Source: Chitinophagaceae bacterium | GTDB lineage: Bacteria; Bacteroidota; Bacteroidia; Chitinophagales; Chitinophagaceae | DNA length: 6,903 bases | Direction: 5' to 3' | Assembly (NCBI GenBank): GCA_003136915.1 | Contig: PLEB01000099.1 | Span: forward strand, 1-6,903 | Part shown: piece after piece, positions 1-6,903 of the stretch | Layout of the letters: every line of letters begins with the position of its first letter | Numbering within the stretch: position 1 is the stretch's first letter | The notes under the pieces: generated by a model | Told to the model about the DNA's origin: nothing | The model's input: only the letters and a program-made list of their open reading frames with translations | The model's database searches: none | Made by a program: the position numbers and the translations under genes

Positions 1-914
1 AAATATTTACCGGCATCGAGCACGGCCTGAAGCGGAATAAGTCCGACCAATTCACTGCCCGTCACCCGGATTCCCCGTGCATCGGCTTTACGACAGACTT
101 CATCAAAGGCAATATGCAAAGGCGTAACGGAAAGGTCGGTCAGGTTCATAGAGATCTGCGCGATTCCGTATTCATCAATAAACCATCCAATGGCCTTTAC
201 AGATTTTAAAGAGCCGGGAATATTCACCGCAATTCCCTGCGCATCTTTCATAATCTTCCCTGTTACCGGATCGCCTTCGCGTTTTACCCTTCCAGCTTCT
301 CTTACGTCAAAGGCAATGCTATTGGCTTTCCTTACCGAAGTGCTGTTGAGATTAACATTAAAGGCGACCAGGAAACCACGGGCTCCGATTACGGTAGCTC
401 CGCGTTTCAGATCAAATTCAGCGGGACCATAATCCGGTTTCCATTCCGGCCGGGCTATTTTTTCAGAAAACCCCTCATACTCACCTGCACGTATAACCGA
501 TAAATTGCTGCGTGTCTTATTTTTTTGCGCAGCTTCATATAGGTAAACGGGAATGGACAGCTCCTTTCCTACCCGTTCAGCCAGTTTTCGCGCCCATGCC
601 GCAGTCTCTTCCATAGTAATACCGGATATGGGAATCAAAGGACAGACATCGGTCGCACCCATCCTGGGATGTTCCCCTTTATGGTTGCGCATATCGATCA
701 GTTCTCCTGCCTTCTTTATGGAAAGAAATGCTGCCTCTATTACCGCGCTGGGTTCGCCGACAAAAGTGATTACCGTGCGGTTGGTGGTTTTTCCCGGGTC
801 CACATTCAACAGGCGAACGCCCTCTGCCGATTCAATCTCCATGCTGATGGATTTTATGATGCCGTTGTCGCGGCCCTCACTGAAGTTGGGAACACATTCT
901 ATAATGGCTGCCAT
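1..914 (-). CDS. ftcD: Glutamate formimidoyltransferase (FtcD), 3' end cut by window edge
   Basis: Transfers the formimino group of N-formimino-L-glutamate to tetrahydrofolate, giving 5-formimino-THF and glutamate; in this cluster it is the last histidine-degradation step, in the cytosol. I translated the minus strand from ATG at 914: 304 complete codons are open to the edge. It begins with the family signature ECVPNFSEGR (residues 6-15), followed by HKGEHPRMGATDVCP (78-92), IGARGFLVAFNVNLNS (176-191) and a GSELVGLIPL block close to the edge. His82 in HPRMGA falls at the number of the catalytic His82 of the porcine enzyme, which supports the start; no other in-frame ATG precedes it back to the stop at 1061-1059. 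An REAGR...GD...GK insertion after residue 195 resembles the animal bifunctional formiminotransferase-cyclodeaminase more than the compact 300-residue bacterial form. Whether a cyclodeaminase domain follows lies outside the window. The gene sits 168 bp after hutI. Confidence 0.95.
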   Translation of the reverse strand, partial: MAAIIECVPNFSEGRDNGIIKSISMEIESAEGVRLLNVDPGKTTNRTVITFVGEPSAVIEAAFLSIKKAGELIDMRNHKGEHPRMGATDVCPLIPISGITMEETAAWARKLAERVGKELSIPVYLYEAAQKNKTRSNLSVIRAGEYEGFSEKIARPEWKPDYGPAEFDLKRGATVIGARGFLVAFNVNLNSTSVRKANSIAFDVREAGRVKREGDPVTGKIMKDAQGIAVNIPGSLKSVKAIGWFIDEYGIAQISMNLTDLSVTPLHIAFDEVCRKADARGIRVTGSELVGLIPLQAVLDAGKY

Positions 915-962
915 AGCATCTGTCTGAATATACAATGTTAAGGAAAGAAAATCATTCCCATT

Positions 963-979
963 CGGGAAGCTGTTTCCCG
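963..979 (-). other. Small hairpin in the hutI-ftcD gap
   Basis: Perfect 6-bp inverted repeat CGGGAA/TTCCCG around a 5-nt loop, inside the 168-bp gap (915-1082). On the minus strand the bases after it are not a T-run, so it does not look like a rho-independent terminator; read-through from hutI into ftcD is expected. It could be an RNA-processing or stability element, part of a dispersed intergenic repeat, or chance. Confidence 0.35.
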
Positions 980-1082
980 GGGGATGAAATCCAAAGGATG
1001 TTTCCAGAAATAACGCCGGAGAATGCCGGGGGACAGGGTCTTTGATGCAAACAAGCTTTCAGGTATTGGCCGACTATATGTC

Positions 1083-2339
1083 CTATTGCGAAAGAAACTG
1101 CCCGCGGATCATTACCTTATCAATATGATTCGACCCGAATGCGTAAGGCATAAATGCGAGTGATGGAATGGCTCGGGTAACAATAAGATTGGCCTGTTTG
1201 CCAATGGAAATACTGCCGCAGGATTTACCAAGGCCCATGGCAAAGGCGCCGTTGATCGTTGCAGCGTTAACGGCTTCTTCAGGGGACAGGTTCATCTGCA
1301 GGCAACTCATTGAAACGACCAGATTCATATTTCCGCTGGGTGATGAACCCGGATTATAATCAGATGCAATGGCAACCGAACAGCCCGCACGAATAAGTTT
1401 TCTTGCCTGCGGCAACGGTATCCCAAGAAAGAAAGCGGATGAAGGCAACAATGTACAAATGCCCTTCCAGCCGCTGTTCCTGAGTCGCTGGTTATCATCT
1501 TCCGAAATCACTTCCAGATGATCAAGAGAAAGCGCATCCAGCTTAATGCCGGTTTCTATCCCACCGATACTGTTGAGTTGGTTGCAGTGTAATTTTGGTT
1601 TCAGACCGTATGCCAGGCCTGCACGCAAAATGGTTTCTGTTTCCTCAGGACTAAAAAAACCTTTTTCACAAAAAACGTCTATAAAATCTGCGAGTTTTTC
1701 TTTCGCGATCTCGGGCAGCATCTCCCGGATGATCAATTGAATATAACCCTCATGATTTTCCCGGTAGGCCGTCGGATAGGTATGGGCTCCGAGAAAAGTG
1801 GATCTTATCGATAAAGGGGATCTTTCTTTTAGTTTCTTAATTACCCGCAGCATTTTAAGTTCGGTATCTACCGTTAATCCATAACCGCTTTTAATTTCAA
1901 TGGCTCCGGTACCCAGTGCGGCCACTTCCTCAAGCCGTTTCCAGGATTCCAGGAACAGTTCATCTTCGGATGTCTCATTCACTTTCCGGACGGTATTGAG
2001 GATGCCTCCTCCCCGTGCATGGATTTCCGAATAGGAAAGTCCACGGATGCGGTCAACAAATTCATTTTCGCGATAGCCGGCAAATACCAGGTGCGTGTGA
2101 CTGTCGCACCAGCAGGGTAAAACCAATTTTCCGCTGCAGTCCTCCTGCTCCGAGGGCAGTTGCGCATGGTCCTTCTTCAGGGAAGACATTTTTCCATACC
2201 CCGCAATTTCATCTCCTTCTACCAGGAGATAAGCGTCATCAATCCGTGGTAGTCGGGAGAGCGCATCGCCGAAAAGCGGACTGGAATCTTCGCGGGTATT
2301 CAGCAGCTGTTTAATATGGGTGAGTATCCGGCTGGCCAT
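1083..2339 (-). CDS. hutI: Imidazolonepropionase (HutI)
   Basis: Metal-dependent cytosolic amidohydrolase that hydrolyses 4-imidazolone-5-propionate to N-formimino-L-glutamate, the third step of histidine degradation. The 418 residues match the usual length of about 405-420. Metal ligands are visible: the HxH pair His81/His83 in CDSHTHLVFAG after the first beta segment, His251 in KLHCNQ, and Asp327 in SDYNPGSSP. Other family blocks are IRGLSYSEIHARGGGI (98-113), IEIKSGYGL (147-155) and FLGAHTYP with His186. Position 254 is Gln where the Bacillus subtilis enzyme, as I recall it, has catalytic Glu252; Gln occurs there in other HutI lineages, so this is probably not a defect. The ATG at 2339 lies 9 bp after the hutU stop, indicating one transcript and probably coupled translation. 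No Shine-Dalgarno sequence is visible. The protein is complete and full length. Confidence 0.97.
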   Translation of the reverse strand: MASRILTHIKQLLNTREDSSPLFGDALSRLPRIDDAYLLVEGDEIAGYGKMSSLKKDHAQLPSEQEDCSGKLVLPCWCDSHTHLVFAGYRENEFVDRIRGLSYSEIHARGGGILNTVRKVNETSEDELFLESWKRLEEVAALGTGAIEIKSGYGLTVDTELKMLRVIKKLKERSPLSIRSTFLGAHTYPTAYRENHEGYIQLIIREMLPEIAKEKLADFIDVFCEKGFFSPEETETILRAGLAYGLKPKLHCNQLNSIGGIETGIKLDALSLDHLEVISEDDNQRLRNSGWKGICTLLPSSAFFLGIPLPQARKLIRAGCSVAIASDYNPGSSPSGNMNLVVSMSCLQMNLSPEEAVNAATINGAFAMGLGKSCGSISIGKQANLIVTRAIPSLAFMPYAFGSNHIDKVMIRGQFLSQ

Positions 2340-2348
2340 TGAATGGAA

Positions 2349-3986
2349 TCAGAGGTTGAATTTTTTCTTTGTCTGTTTGGCAGCTTCATATCCGGCATCC
2401 GCATGGCGGATCACACCCAGGCCCGGATCATTGCGCAACACGCGACTCAGCCTTGCTGCTGCGGCATCAGTTCCATCTGCAACGATCACCATCCCTGCGT
2501 GAATGCTGTATCCCATGCCCACGCCCCCTCCTTGATGCAGGCTAACCCAACTGGCGCCTCCTGCCGTGTTTACGAGGGCATTTAGTATGGGCCAGTCGGC
2601 AACGGCATCACTGCCATCCAGCATGGCTTCAGTTTCCCTGTTGGGACTGGCAACAGAACCAGTGTCCAGATGGTCGCGTCCAATCACAATTGGAGCTTTT
2701 ATTTTTTTTGTTCTCACCAACTCATTAAAGGCAAGACCGGCTTTTTCGCGCTCTCCCTGGCCGAGCCAGCATATACGGGCTGGCAGTCCCTGGAAAGCAA
2801 TTTTTTCCCTTGCGAGTTTTAACCACCGCTGCAGTGAATTGTTTTCGGGAAACATGCCGGCAATGAGCTTATCGGTAACGAAAATGTCGGCCGGATCACC
2901 ACTCAGTGCGGCCCACCGGAACGGGCCCTTGCCTTCACAGAAAAGCGGCCGGATATAGGCCGGAACAAATCCGGGAAAATCAAAAGCATTTTTCAAACCT
3001 CTTTCCTGGGCCCTTGCCCGGATATTATTTCCATAGTCAAAAGTGACAGCTCCCATTTTTTGCAATTCAAGCATGTGTTCAACATGGAGCTTCATGGAAT
3101 CATAAGCGAGTTCTGTGTATTGCGAAGGATTTTCTTTCCTGAGCTTTAATGCATCATCAACGGATATCTGATGGGGCCAGTAGCCGAAGAGCGGATCATG
3201 TGCAGAGGTTTGATCCGTAAGGGTGTCCGGAATAATTTTTCTTTGTAATAATCTTTCCAACAATAAAACCGCATTGCAGCACACGCCGATGGAAATCGCC
3301 TTACCTTCTTTTTTGGCCTGCAGGGCACGGTCGATGGCTTCATCGGGATTTTTCGTTCCAAAATCAAGATATTTTGTTTCCAGCCTTTTTTGGATGCGCC
3401 AGTATTCCGCCTCGGCGATAAGGGCGACTCCTTCATTCATCGTAATAGCAAGAGGTTGTGCCCCTCCCATTCCTCCCAAACCGGCCGATACATTCAGGGT
3501 TCCTTTGAGGGATCCATGAAAGTGTTTCATTGCAGCTGCGGCATAGGTTTCATAAGTTCCCTGCACGATGCCCTGGGATCCGATATAAATCCAGGAACCG
3601 GCAGTCATTTGTCCGTACATCATCAACCCTTTTTTCTCAAGCAGGTCAAATTGTTCCCAGGTGGCCCATTTTGGCACCAGCTGGGAATTGGAGATCAAAA
3701 TCCTTGGCGCATCAGGATGCGTCTTCATGCAGGCGACGGGCTTACCACTTTGAATTAGCAATGTTTCGTCATTTTCCAATATCCTCAACGCAGCCAGGAT
3801 ATCATCCAGCGCCTGAAAATTTCTGGCGGCCTTGCCCCGCCCTCCATACACGATCAATTCTTCGGGCCTCTCTGCAACATCGGGATTCAGATTGTTCAAA
3901 AGCATACGCAGCGCAGCTTCCTGTATCCATCCCTTACACTGGATTTTTGTGCCTGTTGGAGTTTGGTATTTTATGGGATCGTACAT
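2349..3986 (-). CDS. hutU: Urocanate hydratase (urocanase, HutU)
   Basis: Converts trans-urocanate to 4-imidazolone-5-propionate using tightly bound NAD+ as an electrophile; second step of histidine degradation, cytosolic. The 545 residues are slightly shorter than the usual 550-560. The N-terminal block [17 protein letters not shown] (17-33) is followed by the NAD-binding glycine motif [13 protein letters not shown] (167-179), [11 protein letters not shown] (256-266), FDYGNNIR (316-323), [15 protein letters not shown] (344-358), [10 protein letters not shown] with Cys406 (equivalent to active-site Cys410 of the Pseudomonas putida enzyme), [17 protein letters not shown] (436-452) and the C-terminal glycine-rich [11 protein letters not shown]. 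The ATG at 3986 is the only ATG after the in-frame stop at 4028-4026. It follows hutH after 78 bp of repeat-rich DNA and precedes hutI by 9 bp. No truncation or frameshift is seen. Confidence 0.98.
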   Translation of the reverse strand: MYDPIKYQTPTGTKIQCKGWIQEAALRMLLNNLNPDVAERPEELIVYGGRGKAARNFQALDDILAALRILENDETLLIQSGKPVACMKTHPDAPRILISNSQLVPKWATWEQFDLLEKKGLMMYGQMTAGSWIYIGSQGIVQGTYETYAAAAMKHFHGSLKGTLNVSAGLGGMGGAQPLAITMNEGVALIAEAEYWRIQKRLETKYLDFGTKNPDEAIDRALQAKKEGKAISIGVCCNAVLLLERLLQRKIIPDTLTDQTSAHDPLFGYWPHQISVDDALKLRKENPSQYTELAYDSMKLHVEHMLELQKMGAVTFDYGNNIRARAQERGLKNAFDFPGFVPAYIRPLFCEGKGPFRWAALSGDPADIFVTDKLIAGMFPENNSLQRWLKLAREKIAFQGLPARICWLGQGEREKAGLAFNELVRTKKIKAPIVIGRDHLDTGSVASPNRETEAMLDGSDAVADWPILNALVNTAGGASWVSLHQGGGVGMGYSIHAGMVIVADGTDAAAARLSRVLRNDPGLGVIRHADAGYEAAKQTKKKFNL

Positions 3987-3989
3987 TGA

Positions 3990-4007
3990 TTGACGGTTGA
4001 CGGTTGA
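3990..4007. repeat. 7-bp tandem repeat TTGACGG next to the hutU start
   Basis: TTGACGG occurs twice in full (3990-3996, 3997-4003) with a third partial copy TTGA (4004-4007), a perfect 7-bp period over 18 bases. On the hutU strand it reads as CCGTCAA units and ends 3 bp before the ATG, so it lies in the translation initiation region. Copy-number change by slippage would alter the leader length by multiples of 7. Confidence 0.7.
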
Positions 4008-4011
4008 AGAG

Positions 4012-4032
4012 TTATGATTTATGGATTATGAG
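4012..4032. repeat. 7-bp imperfect tandem repeat TTATGAN
   Basis: Three adjoining heptamers, TTATGAT, TTATGGA and TTATGAG, at 4012-4018, 4019-4025 and 4026-4032. A further isolated TTATGAG sits at 4056-4062, just beyond the hutH stop. Together with the TTGACGG tract, most of the 78-bp hutH-hutU gap has a 7-bp period. The two arrays differ in sequence but share unit length. Confidence 0.6.
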
Positions 4033-4064
4033 TTGCCGGATTGGTTATTTTTTGATTATGAGAT

Positions 4065-5630
4065 TCAGGAAAGGGAAAATGATTCGTAACCCTTGTTCAA
4101 ATTCAAATTATTCTGTTCAGCATACTGATTTATGTTTTTGACAAAACCAAAATTGCTGATGACGGTTTTTATTTTTGCGATATCATCGGCAAAGATCCGG
4201 TCTTCTTTCGCGAAACTTACCTGCTGCCTGATAAACTCATGCGCATGTTCAAGAACCGGACTACTCCGGAGCGGACGGCGGAATTCTATTGCCTGGCAGG
4301 CGGTCATCAATTCAATGGCAAGGATATATTCCAGGTTTTCCAGGATCTGTTCCAGTTTTCTGCCGCTGATGCTTCCCATGCTTACGTGATCTTCCTGCCC
4401 GAGCGAAGTTGGAATGCTGTCAGCGCTTGCCGGAAAGCATAGTGTTTTATTTTCTGTAACCAGGGCAGCCGTTGTGTACTGAGGTATCATAAATCCGCTA
4501 TTGAGCCCAACATCTTTCATCAGGAGTACGGGGAGTCCCCATTTTCCTTCTAATAGCAGGTAACACCTTCTGTCGGAAATATTTCCGATCTCTGAAGCAG
4601 CTACGCATGCATAATCAAGCGGAATGGCAAGCGGCTGGCCGTGAAAATTTCCCCCGCTGATCGTATCATCCTGCGAAAAGATCAATGGGTTATCTGTAAC
4701 TGAATTCAGTTCGATGGTAGATAGTTCTTTCAGGTGCAACCAGGCATTCCTGCTGGCGCCGTGCACCTGGGGCATGCAGCGAAGCGAATATGGATCCTGA
4801 ACCCGGCCACAGTCAACGTGACTCTGCATAATCTCAGAGCCTTTTAATACCAGCCGCAGTCTCTGGGCAACAAGCTGATTTCCCCTGAATGGGCGAAGCG
4901 CATGCAGGCGCGCATCAAATGGTGCCTTTGTACCCGTAAGCGCTTCCAGGCTCATGGCACCCACAAGGTCAGCCGCTTCAAGGCAATAATGCAGACGCTG
5001 CACGTTGGCTACGGCATAAGCAAGGATAAACTGGGTACCATTGATCAGGGCAAGCCCTTCTTTAGGGCCGAGCTGAAGCGGCTTCATTCCATATTGGGCA
5101 AGCATAACAGAGGATGGAACTACCACGCCATCTATCGTCACTTCCCCCAGTCCAATCAGGGGAAGAAAAAGATGAGCCAACGGAGCCAGGTCACCAGAAG
5201 CACCTACGGATCCTTTTTCGGGAACCACAGGAGAGATATGCTTATCAATATGCCAGATGATGCGTTCCAGTGTTGAAGGATGAATACCCGAATACCCTTG
5301 GGCCAGGGAATGAACTTTGGTGATCATCATTAGCCGCACCAGGAAAGGATCAATGGCTTTACCAACGCCCACACTATGACTCTGAAGAATTTTGTGTTGC
5401 AGGATCCGCGTGTCTTCTTCAGAAATTCTAGTGTTGGCCAAAACCCCGAATCCCGTATTTATTCCGTAAACGGTTTTATTTTGAGAAACAATCTCAGTTA
5501 CATGTTGCTGGCTCTTCCAGATTTTGCCAAGGACTTCATCCGTCAGTATACCGTCTACGCTTCCTTCAGCAATTTGAATGGCTTTCTGAAGTGTCAGACT
5601 GTCTTTTCCATAATCGAACGTTGGGCCCAT
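4065..5630 (-). CDS. hutH: Histidine ammonia-lyase (HutH)
   Basis: Non-oxidative deamination of L-histidine to urocanate and ammonia, the committed first step; a cytosolic homotetramer in known members. The 521 residues are slightly longer than the usual 500-510. The MIO prosthetic group would form from Ala144-Ser145-Gly146 in GSVGASGDLAPLAH. Active-site residues match the Pseudomonas putida enzyme at a nearly constant offset: Tyr55 in YGINTGFG (Tyr53), Asn197 in LINGTQ (Asn195), Tyr281 and Arg284 in DPYSLRCMPQVHG (Tyr280/Arg283), and Glu413 in LGQEDHVSMGS (Glu414). Histidine rather than phenylalanine or tyrosine activity is the likely call, given this active-site match and the hutU and hutI neighbours. 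The ATG at 5630 is preceded by an in-frame stop at 5639-5637, which fixes the start. It is the first gene of the hut unit, downstream of a strong terminator, so a promoter should lie between 5631 and about 5707. Confidence 0.97.
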   Translation of the reverse strand: MGPTFDYGKDSLTLQKAIQIAEGSVDGILTDEVLGKIWKSQQHVTEIVSQNKTVYGINTGFGVLANTRISEEDTRILQHKILQSHSVGVGKAIDPFLVRLMMITKVHSLAQGYSGIHPSTLERIIWHIDKHISPVVPEKGSVGASGDLAPLAHLFLPLIGLGEVTIDGVVVPSSVMLAQYGMKPLQLGPKEGLALINGTQFILAYAVANVQRLHYCLEAADLVGAMSLEALTGTKAPFDARLHALRPFRGNQLVAQRLRLVLKGSEIMQSHVDCGRVQDPYSLRCMPQVHGASRNAWLHLKELSTIELNSVTDNPLIFSQDDTISGGNFHGQPLAIPLDYACVAASEIGNISDRRCYLLLEGKWGLPVLLMKDVGLNSGFMIPQYTTAALVTENKTLCFPASADSIPTSLGQEDHVSMGSISGRKLEQILENLEYILAIELMTACQAIEFRRPLRSSPVLEHAHEFIRQQVSFAKEDRIFADDIAKIKTVISNFGFVKNINQYAEQNNLNLNKGYESFSLS

Positions 5631-5638
5631 GCTGATTC

Positions 5639-5686
5639 ATTATACATTAAACTAAGCAAACAAATTTCAGTTGGTAAAGTAACTGA
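5639..5686 (-). promoter_or_regulatory. Putative hutH promoter/operator region with a 20-bp dyad
   Basis: The hut unit needs its own promoter because a terminator lies immediately upstream. The region contains a 6-bp inverted repeat TCAGTT/AACTGA with an 8-nt spacer (5667-5686, 37-56 bp before the ATG), the right spacing for a dimeric regulator. A TTTGTTTG sequence (5664-5657, minus strand) and a TATAAT (5644-5639) are also present. The TATAAT lies very near the start codon and has no good -35 box, and I could not find a full Bacteroidetes TTTG-n19-TAnnTTTG promoter. The dyad is seen; its role is inferred. Confidence 0.3.
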
Positions 5687-5707
5687 TAGATACAGAATGA
5701 AAGAAAT

Positions 5708-5733
5708 AAAAAAACCCGGTCGAAAACCGGGTT
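5708..5733 (-). terminator. Rho-independent terminator after the glycosyltransferase gene
   Basis: Perfect 8-bp stem AACCCGGT/ACCGGGTT (5713-5720 with 5726-5733) with a 5-nt loop. On the minus strand it is followed directly by a run of seven Ts (5714-5708, two of them also the end of the stem). It lies 35 bp after the glycosyltransferase stop codon and upstream of hutH, separating the two transcription units. On the plus strand no T-run follows, so it acts mainly in the minus direction. Confidence 0.92.
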
Positions 5734-5768
5734 ATTGAATTCCAACAACCTGTGCCTATAAAGTCTAT

Positions 5769-6776
5769 TTAAAGCACTTTATAAAAATATGGCCTATTCA
5801 GAAGGATCGGAGAGGATTTCGACCATACAAAGAAGACATTTTTGGTAAATCCGGCAGCCTGATCCAGGGTATAGACTCTGCTCCTTTTTGGGAGAAGCAT
5901 CGAAAATAAGTTTCCTGCAAAAAATACCGGGATATCAATCGTGTAAATCATCAAAATAAACATGAACCAAAAAATTCCATATTGCTTTCTGATTCTCACC
6001 AAATTGGAAAGCATGATCTGCAACCCTTTCCGGTCGAACAGATTATAATATCCTTTCCCTTTGGAAATAAACGTTTCGTTGGCCGTCATGCCCTGAAGAT
6101 GGAAAACCTGAACGTCTCCCAGAATACATAATTTCCCGATCTTTCTTAACCTGGCGCACCACTCCACTTCTTCGGCATACAGGAAAAAATCCTCATCCAT
6201 CAATCCCGCTTTTCGTGCGGCCCATTCCTTAACCATGATGAAAGCTCCATTGATCCAATCTACTTCCACAAGGGAACTGGCTTCTGCAACATGTGGTTTT
6301 TTTATTGAAAAGAGTCCGGCGATCCACTTCATGCAATTCCCGATATAAGGCAGCGGAAGGAGATAGTTAAGTCCCCCGGTTATAAAATAATTTCCGGAAA
6401 TCTGGGGTGAAGCATCTTCATTCAGGAGCTGAACTCCGCAGGCGATATAATCTGAATTGATGAGTTGGCGGAAGCTTTTATCCAGTGCGCCCTGAGGAAT
6501 GATGGTATCCGGATTCAGCAACAAAAAAACTTCCCCGGAAGCGCGCCGGATGCCTTCGTTATTGGCCCTTGCAAAACCGGCATTATATCCCATGTCGGCC
6601 CATTTCACTTCAGGATACCTATTCAGAATCTGGTTGTCCCTTTCCTGCAATTCATCATTGTTTACAATAATAACCTCGATTTGAAGGTCAGGCTTACGCA
6701 TAAAAATGGAATTCAAACAATCCCGGATCAGTGGAAGGCTTTTGTAGTTGACAATAATGATGGAAAGATTAACCAC
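5769..6776 (-). CDS. Family 2 glycosyltransferase (rhamnosyltransferase-like)
   Basis: Probably transfers a sugar from a nucleotide donor to a growing surface glycan at the inner face of the cytoplasmic membrane; donor and acceptor cannot be told from sequence. The 335-residue protein shows GT-A fold features in order: LSIIIVNYKS (4-13), VIIVNND (35-41), NAGFARANNEGI (65-76), the DxD-equivalent LLNPDT (86-91), WINGAFIMV (174-182), the acidic DEDFFLYAEEVEW (194-206) carrying the likely catalytic base, and VFHLQG (224-229). This layout is typical of WcaA/RfbF-like rhamnosyltransferases. One hydrophobic C-terminal stretch (about 268-295) is probably membrane-associated. The start is GTG at 6776: an in-frame TAA lies 3 bp before it (6782-6780), and later ATGs would lose the first beta strand. 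It is followed by a terminator and looks functionally unrelated to hut; it is probably the last gene of a polysaccharide cluster. Confidence 0.93.
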   Translation of the reverse strand: MVNLSIIIVNYKSLPLIRDCLNSIFMRKPDLQIEVIIVNNDELQERDNQILNRYPEVKWADMGYNAGFARANNEGIRRASGEVFLLLNPDTIIPQGALDKSFRQLINSDYIACGVQLLNEDASPQISGNYFITGGLNYLLPLPYIGNCMKWIAGLFSIKKPHVAEASSLVEVDWINGAFIMVKEWAARKAGLMDEDFFLYAEEVEWCARLRKIGKLCILGDVQVFHLQGMTANETFISKGKGYYNLFDRKGLQIMLSNLVRIRKQYGIFWFMFILMIYTIDIPVFFAGNLFSMLLPKRSRVYTLDQAAGFTKNVFFVWSKSSPILLNRPYFYKVL

Positions 6777-6903
6777 GGGTTATTTTGGGGAATTGAAAAA
6801 TAAAATGAACGCCCATCAGGCATTTGGAAATAAATCCGGTCTTTAAAAAAGATCGTGGCCAGAAAGATTGAAATCTGATCATCGACCGGATCACTGCCGG
6901 CAC
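6728..6903 (-). CDS. Possible 3' end of an upstream gene (unrecognised)
   Basis: One minus-strand frame is open from the window edge to TGA at 6730-6728. It would overlap the glycosyltransferase by 49 bp. Its residues look protein-like near the edge (GSDPVDDQISIFLATIFF), but I recognise no family. A second frame is also open from the edge to TAA at 6771-6769, with only 8 bp of overlap with the GTG start, which is a more usual operon geometry. I cannot decide between them, or exclude that the segment is non-coding. If either is real, the glycosyltransferase is cotranscribed with it. Confidence 0.3.
   Translation of the reverse strand, partial: AGSDPVDDQISIFLATIFFKDRIYFQMPDGRSFYFSIPQNNPWLIFPSLLSTTKAFH

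Noticed and set aside
553..927. Plus-strand open frame of 124 codons
   Set aside because: It is antisense to ftcD, whose minus-strand translation carries clear family motifs including His82.
1016..1030. GCCGG direct/inverted repeat around GAAT in the hutI-ftcD gap
   Set aside because: Only 4 bp can pair (CCGG with itself) and there is no T-run, so it is not a terminator and is likely chance.
3530..4000. Plus-strand open frame of 156 codons opposite hutU
   Set aside because: It lies antisense to a fully conserved urocanase, has no recognisable motif, and its length is explained by the codon pattern of the opposite strand.
5639..5644. TATAAT on the minus strand as a sigma70-type -10 box for hutH
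   Set aside because: It would start transcription almost at the ATG and has no matching -35 element; kept only as a weak part of the upstream region.
5376..5738. Plus-strand open frame of 120 codons running through the terminator
   Set aside because: It covers the antisense of the hutH start, the hutH upstream region and the terminator hairpin; nothing in it looks like a protein family.

Overview
The window reads as a chromosomal segment of a Bacteroidetes-type bacterium. The grounds are circumstantial: the style of the Hut proteins, mid-range base composition, no convincing Shine-Dalgarno sequence before any start codon, and 7-bp-period repeats in an intergenic gap. No rRNA, tRNA, mobile element or CRISPR is visible, so the phylum is an inference. 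All genes lie on the minus strand and transcription runs from high to low coordinates.

The right end (about 5769-6903) holds a family 2 glycosyltransferase (GT2) that begins with GTG, preceded by what may be the 3' end of another gene cut by the window edge. A strong rho-independent terminator (5708-5733) ends that unit.

The rest is a histidine-utilisation cluster in the order hutH (5630-4065), hutU (3986-2349), hutI (2339-1083), then a formimidoyltransferase gene, ftcD (914 to beyond base 1). HutH deaminates histidine to urocanate, HutU hydrates it to imidazolonepropionate, HutI opens the ring to N-formimino-glutamate, and FtcD moves the formimino group to tetrahydrofolate, releasing glutamate. 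This is the folate-linked route, not the HutG or HutF/HutG hydrolytic routes. All visible catalytic residues are present, so the pathway looks functional. No regulator (HutC/HutP type), transporter or separate cyclodeaminase is seen; FtcD may carry a fused cyclodeaminase domain beyond the left edge.

The genes are ordinary. The less ordinary material is between them: a 20-bp dyad upstream of hutH (possible operator), two 7-bp-period repeat tracts filling the hutH-hutU gap, and a 168-bp gap between hutI and ftcD with a hairpin and long open frames. I found no new defence, mobile or otherwise undescribed system.
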